From: JANNRW01 sp031401815
GTDB lineage: Bacteria > Desulfobacterota > Desulfuromonadia > Geobacterales > DSM-12255
Reading direction: 5' to 3'
Assembly (NCBI GenBank): GCA_031401815.1
Contig: JANNRW010000393.1
Location: forward strand, 1 to 10,718
Length of the DNA stretch: 10,718 bases
Positions 1 through 6,764 of this stretch are shown here, one piece after another. The translations under genes were made by a program, and so were the position numbers. Positions within the stretch are counted from its first letter, which is position 1. The number at the start of each line of letters is the position of its first letter. Under the pieces are notes generated by a model. The model searched no databases, had not been told where the DNA came from, and was given only the letters and a program-made list of their open reading frames with translations.

Positions 1-3000
1 TCGCCGGTTGATACTGTCCAGTTCCGGCTCTGGGTATAGTTCTCCGCTGCCAGCCAGGTGGTGCCGTTGTCGCTGCTCAGTTGCATCTGCGAAACCACGC
101 CGCTGCCGACATCGGTGGCGTTTAACCCCAGGACAACAGCAGCCGCCTTGGTGTAGGTTGCACCAGCATTGATGACGATGGTGCCAATGGGCGGCGTGGT
201 GTCAACTGTGGCAACAAAACTTGCACCGCTCATGTCCAGGTTGTTAAGGGTGATGCTCCTGCTATCAGGCGTAAACCAGTAGCCGGTTCTGGCTGGTGTC
301 AGGGTATAATTGCCGTTAGTCAGGTGCTGGAAAAGGTAATTGCCGTTTATGTCTGTGGATACAGTTCTGGCAGCGTTACCGGCAAGCGCCACGGTGACGT
401 CGGCTATGCCAATGCCGCCGCTCAGGTCATAGTCGTTACTACAGATGGTCTGCAACTGAAAAGACTTCTGAAGAGTCATTGGCACGGCTGAGGAGTCAGT
501 CAGCTGCAAGGTAAAGTTGAAGGTGCCACAAACCGGCGTGGTGCCGGCAAGGATGCCGGTTTGCGGGTCAATGTTCATGCTGGCGGGAAATGAGCCGTTT
601 GCCAGACTCCAGGTGAGCGGCGCTACACCACCCTGTCCATCGAAGGTGGCGCTGTAGGACGACTTCTGCAAAGCGCCCTGAATGACACTGGTGTTGATGC
701 TCAGCGGATCAACGGCCATGATGGTGAACTGTTTGCTGACACTGGCCGATGGATAGCCGCTGTCAGTGACGGTCACGGTGAAAGTGGCGCTGGTTCCGGT
801 CGCCATGGTCACACTGCCGGTTACAGCTCCAGTACTGGAGTTGAATACCAATCCGGACGGCAGCGTTCCGGCGGTAAGTCTGAACGTATAGGGGAGCAGG
901 CCACCAGTTGCTGCTACGATATCGCTATAGGCGACGCCGCGTATAGCGGTTTTGAGACTGGCGGTAGGGATAACAACATCCGGGTAAACAATGCTGGTAA
1001 AGGCTCGACTGACGGTCTGTACCGGTGTGCCGTTGTCATGCACTTCCAGCGTGAAACTGGCCGTTCCGGCGGCTGTCGGGGTGCCGGAGAGCACGGCAGT
1101 ACCAGCGTTCTGCGTCAGGGTAACTCCGGCAGGCAAAGTGCCGGATGTTATGCTCCAGCTGTAGGGCGGAGTGCCAAGCTGGGCGCGGATATTGGCGGAG
1201 TAAGCCTGGTTAATGCGCGAGTTTGGAATGCTCCCCTCATAGATCGAAAGCTGGTCGGTTATGACAAAGATCAGCGTTACCTGTGCTTTCTGCGCCGGAG
1301 CGTCACTGTCGGTAACTTCAAAAGTGACACTGCTGGTGATGTTGGCGCTCGGGGTGCCTGATATGGTGCCGTCACTGCTCAAACTGAGGCCGGAAGGCAG
1401 CGTGCCTGTCTTGACCGCCCAGCTGTAGTTTTTGAGACCGCCTGTGGCGCTTAGTGTTGCGCTGTAAGGCAGACCAACTGCGCCATTGGGCACTGCGCCG
1501 GTAGTTACCGAAATTGTATCGGAAACATGGAGTATGAACTGCTTATCAGGGTTTGGTGGCGTGGCGCTTGGCCCTGTGGCGTTGCCGACCGAATCGGTTA
1601 CCCGAACGGTAAAGCTAAAATCGCCACGATCTGCCGGAGTACCTGAGAAGATGCCGGATGCAAGGTTAAACGTAACTCCGCTGGGAAGCGATCCGTCAAT
1701 GATTGACCATGTGTAGCCGGGCAAACCACCCTTGGCGACCAAGGTAACCGGGGTAATGGCAAACCCTTTCTTAGCGTTAGTGAGCACGGCGCTTGTGGTA
1801 ATAGTAACTGATGATGTTACCCGGATGCTCAAATTTTGGGTTTTGATCAGAGGTGTTGGGTAGCTGCTGTCGGTTACAGTAACCTGAAGATTGGTGAGCC
1901 CAGTTGCTGTTGGTGTTCCTGAAACAACACCAGTGGTCGCATTGAGGGTAAGCCCGGCAGGGAGCTGGCCGGTCAAGGCGAAGTTATAAGGGCCGATACC
2001 ACCATTAGTCCTGATTGCCTCGGAATAGATGTTGTTCTGGCTGCCGTTGGGCATGGCGGTGGTCAGGATTTGCAGCGGACTTAGTGAGTTGATGGTGAAC
2101 TGTTTGTAGACGACCCGGCTGTAGGAGTCTTGTAGAGCGATGACCACCGGCTGGCTAGTGGCGCTAGTGGGGGTGCCGCTGATGATGCCGGTTGCCGGGT
2201 CGAGTGTCAAACCGGCAGGGAGGGTGCCGGAGTAGATGCCCCAGGTGTAAGGGGCAAGACCACCGATGGCGGTCAGGGTCTGGTTGAGGGCAGCGCCGAC
2301 GATGCCATCGTGCAGGCGAGGAGTGGTGTTGGCTAATAGCTGGTCTATACTTAGGGTGAAATCTTTTGCAGAAATTCGACCGGAGGCATCTGTAACAGAA
2401 ACATTGAGATTGACGGTTTCAGTGCTTTCGGTTCCAATGCATGCACTAGCCACCCACCCGTAGCTAGCGCACCAATAAGCGCCCCTGCTATAACTCCACT
2501 CCCATTTAGTACAAACGTATGACTGGCAACTTGGCGTACCATTCAAAATGCCGGCATTTGAACTGTTTATCCCAAAAGGAAGCGAACCACTAAATTGATA
2601 ACTGTATGGTGCTTTTCCCCCTATTGAAGATATCGAATATGAATATGGTAAGCTGCTTGTACCACGGGGCAAGGTAGTCGAGGAAATTGCCAGAGGTTCT
2701 GTCACTTCAATGGAAAACTCAAGTTCAGCGTATGCGCCAAGTTGATCCGTCACCCCCATGGCGAAGGCATAGCTGCCGACGGTGGTCGGGGTGCCGCTGA
2801 TGGTGCCCAAGGTCGGGTCGATGGAGAGGCCGGAGGGAAGTGAGCCGTAGGCCTTGCTGAAGATATAGGGCGTCGCGCCTCCGGTTATCTTAACCGATTG
2901 GTTATAGGCTGTGCCGGTCTCTGCATGGTACAGCGGCCCGGATGCCGTTGTGAAATTGAGGATGCCCGAAGGGGCCATGCCGACTTTCAAAGTAGCACCG

Positions 3001-4043
3001 GCTGTGTCTGAGATGGTGACGTTGTTGATAGTAGCTGTGCCATAGCCTGTTTTGGTGATGGTGACGGTGTAGACGCCGTTGGCGGGAGCTTGCGAGAAGG
3101 TAAAAACGCCCGCTGTATTGCTCTGGGTGGTTGCACCACCGGTTATCGAAATTGTGGCAGCGGCTAGTTTATTTCCAGTAGAAAGATCGGTGATGTTGCC
3201 CATTATGGTGGTAATGCCTGTGGCAGTTAGCGGGATGCTTAATCTGCCAGCCGAGTTGGTGATGCTCGAACTTGTGATGCTTACTTGGGCAGTTTTTGCG
3301 CCCTTGGTTGTTGGGGTTGCGGTCACTAACAGAGTGCAGCTTGCACCTGCATCCAAAGTGGGTGAAATGGACGAGCATGGAGAAGTTCCGCCAGGAGCAA
3401 CTGAGAATTCAGCAGAATTTGTCCCGGAAATCTGCGAAGAAAAACTTGAGGCGGCTGCGCCGCCATTAATGATTGAAAATTCAGTGTGAGAAGGGGCTCC
3501 TAAATTAATATCCTGTGCTGCTTGGCTTGATTGATTAAACACCAAAGGACCAACTGAAGCCAAATAATCAAACTGTCCCGAACGCACAGGCCAAACATAC
3601 ATGTAGTGGGTCTTATAATTGTTGCTCACGATGCCATTGCTCATATACACGTACCAAGCTATATTGGTGAAATTATCGACGGTAGTGCCGGACCAATAGT
3701 AGTCGGCCTTGACACCAGTAAAACCGGCTGTGTTGAGAGAATTATCACGATACCCGGCATCGGGCAAAATTCGCAATTCGTCAATGGTTGGCAGACGCCA
3801 ATCACCGGCAACCGAACCATCGGTCAAACCGCACGAACCCGCTGTCAGATTCGCGCCTGACGACACGGCATTAACCCAAGTCTGTAATGATCCAAAGCAG
3901 TCGGCGTTTTTCAACCACCGCAGCTTGCTGACGGTATCAACCACCGTGCCGTCTTGCAGATCAACAAAGCGGGGCAGCGAAGCGTTTGCGGAGCCGCCAT
4001 ACATCACGCAAAGCACAACCAAAATAAACAACAAGCGTTTCAT
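1..4043 (-). CDS. Giant secreted protein: DUF1566 (Lcl-like) domain plus about nine He_PIG Ig-like repeats (C-terminus beyond window)
   Basis: This frame is open from ATG 4043 to the left edge, giving at least 1347 residues with no stop seen. A signal peptide (residues 1-21, MKRLL then a hydrophobic core, ending ANA before Ser22) predicts Sec export. In order I read: a DUF1566/Lcl-like domain at about 25-154 (conserved GDWRLPTIDEL, YYWSGTT and YVWPVR); a choice-of-anchor-D/ASPM-SPD-2-Hydin-like domain at about 160-277; a carboxypeptidase-regulatory-like beta sandwich at about 279-356; nine He_PIG-type repeats of about 80-95 residues at about 360-1200, each with a GGxxPY start and an LPxGLxxxxxTGxxSGTP core; a second carboxypeptidase-regulatory/SdrD-like domain at about 1203-1278; and the beginning of another Ig-like domain at 1280, after VDTTPP. 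Such proteins are probably extracellular or surface adhesive proteins, but no partner is evident. Repeat 2 has an unusual insertion with four cysteines. The start is supported by AGGAGG seven bases upstream. The family-level call is firm; the function is not. Confidence 0.9.
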   Translation of the reverse strand, partial: MKRLLFILVVLCVMYGGSANASLPRFVDLQDGTVVDTVSKLRWLKNADCFGSLQTWVNAVSSGANLTAGSCGLTDGSVAGDWRLPTIDELRILPDAGYRDNSLNTAGFTGVKADYYWSGTTVDNFTNIAWYVYMSNGIVSNNYKTHYMYVWPVRSGQFDYLASVGPLVFNQSSQAAQDINLGAPSHTEFSIINGGAAASSFSSQISGTNSAEFSVAPGGTSPCSSISPTLDAGASCTLLVTATPTTKGAKTAQVSITSSSITNSAGRLSIPLTATGITTIMGNITDLSTGNKLAAATISITGGATTQSNTAGVFTFSQAPANGVYTVTITKTGYGTATINNVTISDTAGATLKVGMAPSGILNFTTASGPLYHAETGTAYNQSVKITGGATPYIFSKAYGSLPSGLSIDPTLGTISGTPTTVGSYAFAMGVTDQLGAYAELEFSIEVTEPLAISSTTLPRGTSSLPYSYSISSIGGKAPYSYQFSGSLPFGINSSNAGILNGTPSCQSYVCTKWEWSYSRGAYWCASYGWVASACIGTESTETVNLNVSVTDASGRISAKDFTLSIDQLLANTTPRLHDGIVGAALNQTLTAIGGLAPYTWGIYSGTLPAGLTLDPATGIISGTPTSATSQPVVIALQDSYSRVVYKQFTINSLSPLQILTTAMPNGSQNNIYSEAIRTNGGIGPYNFALTGQLPAGLTLNATTGVVSGTPTATGLTNLQVTVTDSSYPTPLIKTQNLSIRVTSSVTITTSAVLTNAKKGFAITPVTLVAKGGLPGYTWSIIDGSLPSGVTFNLASGIFSGTPADRGDFSFTVRVTDSVGNATGPSATPPNPDKQFILHVSDTISVTTGAVPNGAVGLPYSATLSATGGLKNYSWAVKTGTLPSGLSLSSDGTISGTPSANITSSVTFEVTDSDAPAQKAQVTLIFVITDQLSIYEGSIPNSRINQAYSANIRAQLGTPPYSWSITSGTLPAGVTLTQNAGTAVLSGTPTAAGTASFTLEVHDNGTPVQTVSRAFTSIVYPDVVIPTASLKTAIRGVAYSDIVAATGGLLPYTFRLTAGTLPSGLVFNSSTGAVTGSVTMATGTSATFTVTVTDSGYPSASVSKQFTIMAVDPLSINTSVIQGALQKSSYSATFDGQGGVAPLTWSLANGSFPASMNIDPQTGILAGTTPVCGTFNFTLQLTDSSAVPMTLQKSFQLQTICSNDYDLSGGIGIADVTVALAGNAARTVSTDINGNYLFQHLTNGNYTLTPARTGYWFTPDSRSITLNNLDMSGASFVATVDTTPPIGTIVINAGATYTKAAAVVLGLNATDVGSGVVSQMQLSSDNGTTWLAAENYTQSRNWTVSTG

Positions 4044-4050
4044 AATAAGC

Positions 4051-4056
4051 CCTCCT
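4051..4056 (-). promoter_or_regulatory. Strong Shine-Dalgarno site for the giant Ig-repeat protein
   Basis: Read on the minus strand this is a perfect AGGAGG, seven bases before the ATG at 4043. It decides the start and places the signal peptide at the very N-terminus. Confidence 0.85.
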
Positions 4057-4124
4057 TGACAGGCCTAAGGGTTATAAATCGGAAATCCATGGGTTAATCT
4101 CCATATAGTGTCCAGTCTTATCAC

Positions 4125-4736
4125 TCAATTAAAAAGCTTATATGCGTATGGTTCCCAAGGTCTGCTTCCGGGTCTATTAGGCGGAACTAAACTTGACGTA
4201 TAATTCCATACCGGGTGGTTTATGTCCGGCATTGGGGCATCGTTGTATAAAACAACCTGCTTAATCCATTGCCCGGACTCCTTCACCCAGGAAAGCTTGC
4301 CTGCTACTTGCTTGCCCTTGTTGTTGTCGGGCAATTCAACGATATCGATATCCTTGGGAACAGACGGGCTGATTTTAGAAATATCTGAAATTATTTTATC
4401 TTTTTCTGTCTGTGTTATTAGCGGATCGGTTTTGACCGCCGTGACAACTTCGGCTGATGTGCGCATTTTCCAGAATGCCAGTATTTGATCGGCAGAAAAC
4501 TTGTTGCTGCTCTCCAGCATTTTGAGAATTACGATTTCTTTTTGATGATACATGTAAGCTTTCTGCGCTTCGGTAGACATATCCTGGAATGATTTTTTGC
4601 CCGAGATGAGAGCATTGATGTCAGGAAATTTCACTCCCAATTCAATAACGCTCATCCCCTGTGGTTGTATGGACTGAGAATTTGATGCGCAACCAAGAAT
4701 CAGAGCAGCGACAACACCAACCAATAATCTTTTCAT
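4125..4736 (-). CDS. Predicted lipoprotein of unknown function (203 aa)
   Basis: I do not recognise the family. The N-terminus is a classic lipoprotein signal: MKR, a hydrophobic stretch, then the lipobox I-L-G-Cys16 with Ala17 after it. With no Asp at +2, outer-membrane anchoring is the likelier fate. The mature part of about 188 residues is mostly polar and helix-prone at about 45-125 (EAQKAYMYHQKEIVILK and similar). It ends in a proline- and aromatic-rich tail (PPNRPGSRPWEPYAYK). A longer frame opens at 4823, but that extension overlaps the upstream gene and would bury the signal peptide. ATG 4736 is preferred because AGGAGG lies eight bases before it. The gene starts 46 bases after the membrane-protein gene ends and stops (TGA) 81 bases before the giant Ig-repeat gene, so co-transcription and a shared envelope role are plausible but unproven. 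Confidence 0.85.
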   Translation of the reverse strand: MKRLLVGVVAALILGCASNSQSIQPQGMSVIELGVKFPDINALISGKKSFQDMSTEAQKAYMYHQKEIVILKMLESSNKFSADQILAFWKMRTSAEVVTAVKTDPLITQTEKDKIISDISKISPSVPKDIDIVELPDNNKGKQVAGKLSWVKESGQWIKQVVLYNDAPMPDINHPVWNYTSSLVPPNRPGSRPWEPYAYKLFN

Positions 4737-4744
4737 AATTGAAC

Positions 4745-4750
4745 CCTCCT
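4745..4750 (-). promoter_or_regulatory. Shine-Dalgarno site that sets the lipoprotein start
   Basis: The minus strand reads AGGAGG, eight bases upstream of ATG 4736. It selects this start over the in-frame ATG at 4823, 29 codons upstream, which lies inside the preceding gene. Confidence 0.85.
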
Positions 4751-4782
4751 TTATCGGTGCAACCGAATTTAAGTGATTCAAA

Positions 4783-5718
4783 CTAGTTTGTTTGATCTTT
4801 AGTTTCACTTCTGGGTGCTTCATCGGTTTTAGCGGAATCCCGATTTTCAGGTTTTGGACTCGCGTATTTTGTAGTCCTTTCCTGCCCGGTATTTATTTTC
4901 TGTGCTGCTTCAAACAGCTTAACCATCTGTTCAAACATGGTATTTGCCATTTTTTCATTCATAGCCGTACCGGTATAGGCTGACTCTACATTTACATTCC
5001 AGTCACGAAAAGTGGCCATGATTTTATCCATGTTATCCAGGCTATGTTCGGTATCGTGCTTGATCATCATGTGCAATAAAAACAGTGTTGCGTGTTTGCG
5101 CTTGGTAAAACGGACTGCCTGATCAAATGAAGAAGTGGCGAATTTGAAGGAATAGACAATGAAGGTAATTATCAGTGAACCAATCAACGAGGCGCGCAGG
5201 ATAATGAGGATAATCACCATCGTCAGACCTGTACTGTCGAGGTGGGGCATCTTTTCTATCTGTCCAAAGGTGTCTTCAAACAGCTTGAACACATAAAGAC
5301 TGAATACAAGCAGAGAGAACAAAGAGATGAGAATTCCTGCTACCCCTGTGGCATTGTATTTCGCAATTGAACTGTCAAGGCTGTATAACACCTTGCCAAG
5401 ATAGGTGAAGCTCTTCTCGACATCCTTTTCACAGTCTTCAAGATAGTTTTTCTTCTTGAACTCAGCTGCCCTGTAGAGGTAGTAGCCGAAAACAGACAGA
5501 AGTCCCATGACGAGGAAAGGGACAAAATACAGGATAGTGGCCATCTGGGCTTTATTGATGAACGCCTGAAATTGCGTATACGGAGACGGATACATTACCG
5601 GCAAAACTATAGCCAGTACTGTCAAAAAAAGGACGAGAAGTGACATTATGCCTAATGCAGCATATTTCCGGAGCGTTGCTTCTTTTATGCAGGGCAGTTC
5701 CTGTTGATTCTCAATCAC
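4783..5718 (-). CDS. Four-helix inner-membrane protein of unknown function (311 aa, GTG start)
   Basis: I do not recognise the family. Four hydrophobic segments are clear at residues about 20-42, 60-82, 123-146 and 165-190. Positive charge lies before the first segment, in the loop at 83-122 (RAAEFKKKNY) and after the fourth (KFATSSFDQAVRFTKRKH), so both ends are predicted to face the cytoplasm. A cytoplasmic domain of about 80 residues follows and looks helical (MDKIMATFRDW, MFEQMVKLFEAAQKI). The last 35 residues or so are charged and probably disordered. The start is GTG at 5718, with a GGGGG run six bases before it. No ATG, GTG or TTG lies in frame between it and an upstream stop at 5740-5742, and the next Met is inside helix 1. 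It ends with TAG, 46 bases before the lipoprotein gene. The length and topology do not match ExbB/TolQ/MotA by eye. Confidence 0.85.
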   Translation of the reverse strand: MIENQQELPCIKEATLRKYAALGIMSLLVLFLTVLAIVLPVMYPSPYTQFQAFINKAQMATILYFVPFLVMGLLSVFGYYLYRAAEFKKKNYLEDCEKDVEKSFTYLGKVLYSLDSSIAKYNATGVAGILISLFSLLVFSLYVFKLFEDTFGQIEKMPHLDSTGLTMVIILIILRASLIGSLIITFIVYSFKFATSSFDQAVRFTKRKHATLFLLHMMIKHDTEHSLDNMDKIMATFRDWNVNVESAYTGTAMNEKMANTMFEQMVKLFEAAQKINTGQERTTKYASPKPENRDSAKTDEAPRSETKDQTN

Positions 5719-5769
5719 AATTAACCCCCACGGATAGGGCTAGCATATGAATAACGTCAAACGTGCAAC

Positions 5770-5799
5770 AAATTACAATGCAATACGTGCATTAGTCAA
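5770..5799 (-). promoter_or_regulatory. Possible promoter for the membrane protein-lipoprotein-Ig operon
   Basis: On the minus strand TTGACT (5799-5794) is followed, 18 bases later, by TAATTT (5775-5770). The -35 element is good and the -10 is poor. Transcription would start near 5763, leaving a leader of about 45 bases before GTG 5718. The 15-bp inverted repeat at 5778-5792 falls in the spacer, where a bound repressor would block polymerase. The call is by eye only. Confidence 0.35.
5778..5792. promoter_or_regulatory. Operator-like inverted repeat in the divergent intergenic region
   Basis: ATGCA and TGCAT flank a five-base centre (ATACG), giving a perfect 5+5 inverted repeat. Its right part, ACGTGCA (5785-5791), recurs as a direct copy at 5761-5767, 24 bp away. 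The site lies between two divergent genes, one of which encodes an XRE-type DNA-binding protein. Binding of that protein here is an inference. Confidence 0.4.
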
Positions 5800-5843
5800 C
5801 TCTTTTGTACTTTACTGCGTGGTAGCGGATACAGAGGCTCATT

Positions 5844-5852
5844 TGTTATAGT
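5844..5852 (+). promoter_or_regulatory. Extended -10 promoter element of the XRE regulator
   Basis: TGT followed by TATAGT matches an extended -10 element (TGnTATAAT) with one mismatch. Counting from it, position +1 falls at 5859, the A of the regulator's ATG. No Shine-Dalgarno sequence precedes that ATG and I see no good -35 at the right distance. The simplest reading is a leaderless transcript. Confidence 0.45.
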
Positions 5853-5858
5853 CGCGCC

Positions 5859-6233
5859 ATGAAACATGATGAAAAAACAAGAGAATTTATTTCAAGTCTG
5901 GATATCGGGCGGGCAATCAAACGGCGCAGAAATGCGTTGGGGATGTCTCAGGAGAAACTTGCGGAGTTGTTGAACGTTACGTATCAGCAGGTGCAGCGTT
6001 ATGAAAATGGCAGTAACAAGCTGAATGTGGAAAATATTCAGAATGTAGCTGCTGCGCTTGAAGTTCCGGCGGCTTTTTTCTTGAAGCCGGAGCATCTACT
6101 TGTTGGGGAGTCTGACACCCCATATTTTGACCGCGATGAACAGCAGCTTTTTACCCTGTTCCGCTCCATCACTGAGCCTGCCGTCCGCACCCTTCTTATC
6201 GATGTAGTCCGCCTCGCCGCAAGAAACAGCTGA
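5859..6233 (+). CDS. XRE/Cro-CI family transcriptional regulator (124 aa)
   Basis: This is a small DNA-binding protein. A helix-turn-helix domain of the Cro/CI (HTH_3) family spans residues about 16-75. It has the typical IGRAIKRRRNALGMSQEKL start, a recognition region TYQQVQRYENGSNK (41-54) and the usual closing helix ending VPAAFFL (69-75). The remaining 50 residues or so (DRDEQQLFTLFRSI, EPAVRTLLIDVVRLAAR) look helical and may mediate dimerisation. No toxin-like partner or peptidase domain is present, so it is not obviously an antitoxin or a CI-type cleavable repressor. The ATG at 5859 is the first usable start after an in-frame TAG at 5823. There is no ribosome site, which fits a leaderless mRNA. 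It is divergent from the minus-strand operon and may control that operon and itself. Confidence 0.9.
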   Translation: MKHDEKTREFISSLDIGRAIKRRRNALGMSQEKLAELLNVTYQQVQRYENGSNKLNVENIQNVAAALEVPAAFFLKPEHLLVGESDTPYFDRDEQQLFTLFRSITEPAVRTLLIDVVRLAARNS

Positions 6234-6300
6234 CGCCGGAACAAAGATCGCAGATCCTTATCCATGTTGCATTCAAGATGACTCTAAAACCACTGTCTTG

Positions 6301-6346
6301 GTGTCGGATGAAGCCCGACACTGATTGGGCGAGTAGCAACTCGCCC
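6301..6346. repeat. Tandem hairpins resembling a REP-type element
   Basis: There are two perfect inverted repeats. GTGTCGG (6301-6307) pairs with CCGACAC (6315-6321) around seven bases. GGGCGAGT (6327-6334) pairs with ACTCGCCC (6339-6346) around four bases, AGCA. The stems are five bases apart. No T-run follows either stem, so an intrinsic terminator is unlikely. Small GC-rich paired palindromes between genes are typical of REP/BIME-like dispersed repeats. Whether this one is repeated elsewhere cannot be seen from this window. Confidence 0.5.
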
Positions 6347-6389
6347 CTACGAATTGATTTCATCATGAATGCAAAGACGAAGAGAGTGA

Positions 6390-6530
6390 ATCACGGATTT
6401 CTCAACAGAACTCTATACGGCAGGGAAAAACTTCTTGATTCGCGAGGATATCTTTTTGTTTCGCGAGTACAGCACGGTTCCGGCTGACTTGGATGACGTA
6501 GCAAGAAGAGAGTCATTGGTAATGGAATAA
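6390..6530 (+). pseudogene. Possible gene remnant (46 codons, no start)
   Basis: A frame reading ITDFSTELYTAG then NFLIREDIFLFREYSTV and PADLDDVARRESLVME ends at TAA 6530. Its composition is protein-like, with well-spaced charged and hydrophobic residues, unlike the other frames here. A TGA lies immediately upstream (6387-6389) and there is no start codon near the beginning, so it could be the tail of a decayed gene. I do not recognise the family. It may also be a chance frame. Confidence 0.25.
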
Positions 6531-6620
6531 CACTTTTTAACATCATACCCTTTTTCTCTTTGCAGTCTGGCTATGATTTAACCTGATAATTCAAACGTAG
6601 GTTATACGTGCCCCTTGCCG

Positions 6621-6650
6621 TTGACAATCTTTTACTATCCGTGTCATAAT
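6621..6650 (+). promoter_or_regulatory. Sigma-70-type promoter for dnaE(-accA)
   Basis: A perfect TTGACA (6621-6626) is followed, 18 bases later, by CATAAT (6645-6650), which is five of six to consensus. Transcription would begin near 6657, giving a leader of about 108 bases before the dnaE ATG at 6765. It is the best promoter match in the window. Confidence 0.6.
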
Positions 6651-6764
6651 CTGCCTGAATTTACTTAGACTAAAATTAAACCCCATCGGCTTATTCTTCT
6701 CAATGTCGTCTGCCGCCAAACCCGTTCAATAGCGTCTAATCAGCATCATGGAGCTGCACCCCAA

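Larger units (their letters stand above)
6234..6764. other. Intergenic region between the XRE gene and dnaE, about 530 bases
   Basis: No intact gene is convincing here. The region holds two adjacent perfect hairpins (6301-6346), a relic-like frame with two TCGCGA palindromes (about 6390-6530) and the probable dnaE promoter (6621-6650). The 69-codon frame at 6278-6487 has no ribosome site, runs through the second hairpin and has unprotein-like composition, so I do not annotate it. I see nothing definite in 6531-6610 or in the leader 6657-6764. Confidence 0.6.

Noticed and set aside
360..443. Dockerin-like calcium loop (NDYDLSGGIGIADV) in the giant protein
   Set aside because: Only one superficially similar segment exists, and the following residues (GNYLFQHLTNGNYTL, TGYWFTP) fit a carboxypeptidase-regulatory/SdrD-like fold.
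2351..2542. Minus-strand 63-aa frame with a membrane-like glycine/alanine-rich stretch
   Set aside because: It overlaps the giant Ig-repeat gene in a different frame of the same strand and has no ribosome site; it is a shadow.
3079..3489. Plus-strand 136-aa hydrophobic frame
   Set aside because: It is antisense to the clearly coding anchor-D and carboxypeptidase-regulatory domains; valine/alanine richness reflects the complement of the real frame.
25..4043. DUF1566 domain as a target of a diversity-generating retroelement
   Set aside because: Some Lcl/C-type-lectin-like domains are such targets, but no reverse transcriptase, template repeat or adenine-mutated variable repeat is visible, and the domain is N-terminal rather than C-terminal.
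6278..6487. 69-aa plus-strand frame after the XRE gene
   Set aside because: It has no ribosome site, crosses a perfect hairpin, and its composition is not protein-like.
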